Shown: piece by piece, positions 5,569 through 5,858 of the stretch
How positions within the stretch are numbered: position 1 is the stretch's first letter
How the letters are laid out: each line of letters opens with the position of its first letter
NCBI GenBank assembly: GCA_005787665.1
Contig: SYAB01000037.1
Coordinates: 1-5,858, forward strand
Direction of reading: 5' to 3'
Length of the DNA: 5,858 nt
Source of the DNA: Actinomycetota bacterium
GTDB lineage: Bacteria; Actinomycetota; Actinomycetes; Mycobacteriales; Mycobacteriaceae
The notes under the pieces: model-generated
Told to the model about the DNA's origin: nothing
Databases searched by the model: none
Seen by the model: only the letters and a program-made list of their open reading frames with translations
Translations under genes and position numbers: made by a program

Positions 5569-5582
5569 CGGGAGAAGGGCGA

Positions 5583-5858
<276 letters not shown>

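Overview
The window comes from a high-GC mycobacterium (Mycobacterium/Mycolicibacterium type). The right edge carries the C-terminal end of RNA polymerase beta' with the typical mycobacterial tail (…DDYGYSDYR). The genes after it follow, with changes, the M. tuberculosis order rpoC - end (nfo) - fadE8 - echA4 - Rv0674 - echA5. That comparison is from memory, not from a search. Nothing suggests a phage, plasmid, CRISPR array, transposon or RNA gene.

Layout, right to left along the minus strand: rpoC 3' end (5858-5583); a long hairpin; a solitary AbiEi-like/DUF559 protein (5454-4573); a second, degenerate hairpin of the same family; endonuclease IV (4502-3753). A small cupin gene on the plus strand (3421-3756) meets endonuclease IV tail to tail with a 4-nt overlap. 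A 63-nt AT-rich divergent control region (3358-3420) separates the cupin gene from an apparent minus-strand operon: AidB-like acyl-CoA dehydrogenase FadE8 (3357-1729), a third hairpin, crotonase EchA4 (1649-744), PaaX-like regulator (741-16), and probably the first codons of another gene (19-1, overlapping GTGA).

Functionally there are two groups. The fadE8 operon looks like acyl-CoA (fatty or organic acid) metabolism with its own PaaX-type regulator, and its dehydrogenase belongs to the AidB branch linked to DNA alkylation protection. Next to it are an AP endonuclease of base excision repair and a small protein with a Vsr-like nuclease fold.

The most notable non-coding content is a family of three 58-60 nt inverted repeats with arms of the type CGARCAGACGS, one in each minus-strand intergenic gap between rpoC and echA4. 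Two copies show compensatory base-pair changes. The second notable element is the fadE8/cupin divergent region, where two candidate promoters overlap almost completely inside a 9-bp perfect inverted repeat. I found no clearly new multi-gene system. The open points are the repeat family, the altered gene content against M. tuberculosis, and the missing catalytic glutamates in EchA4.
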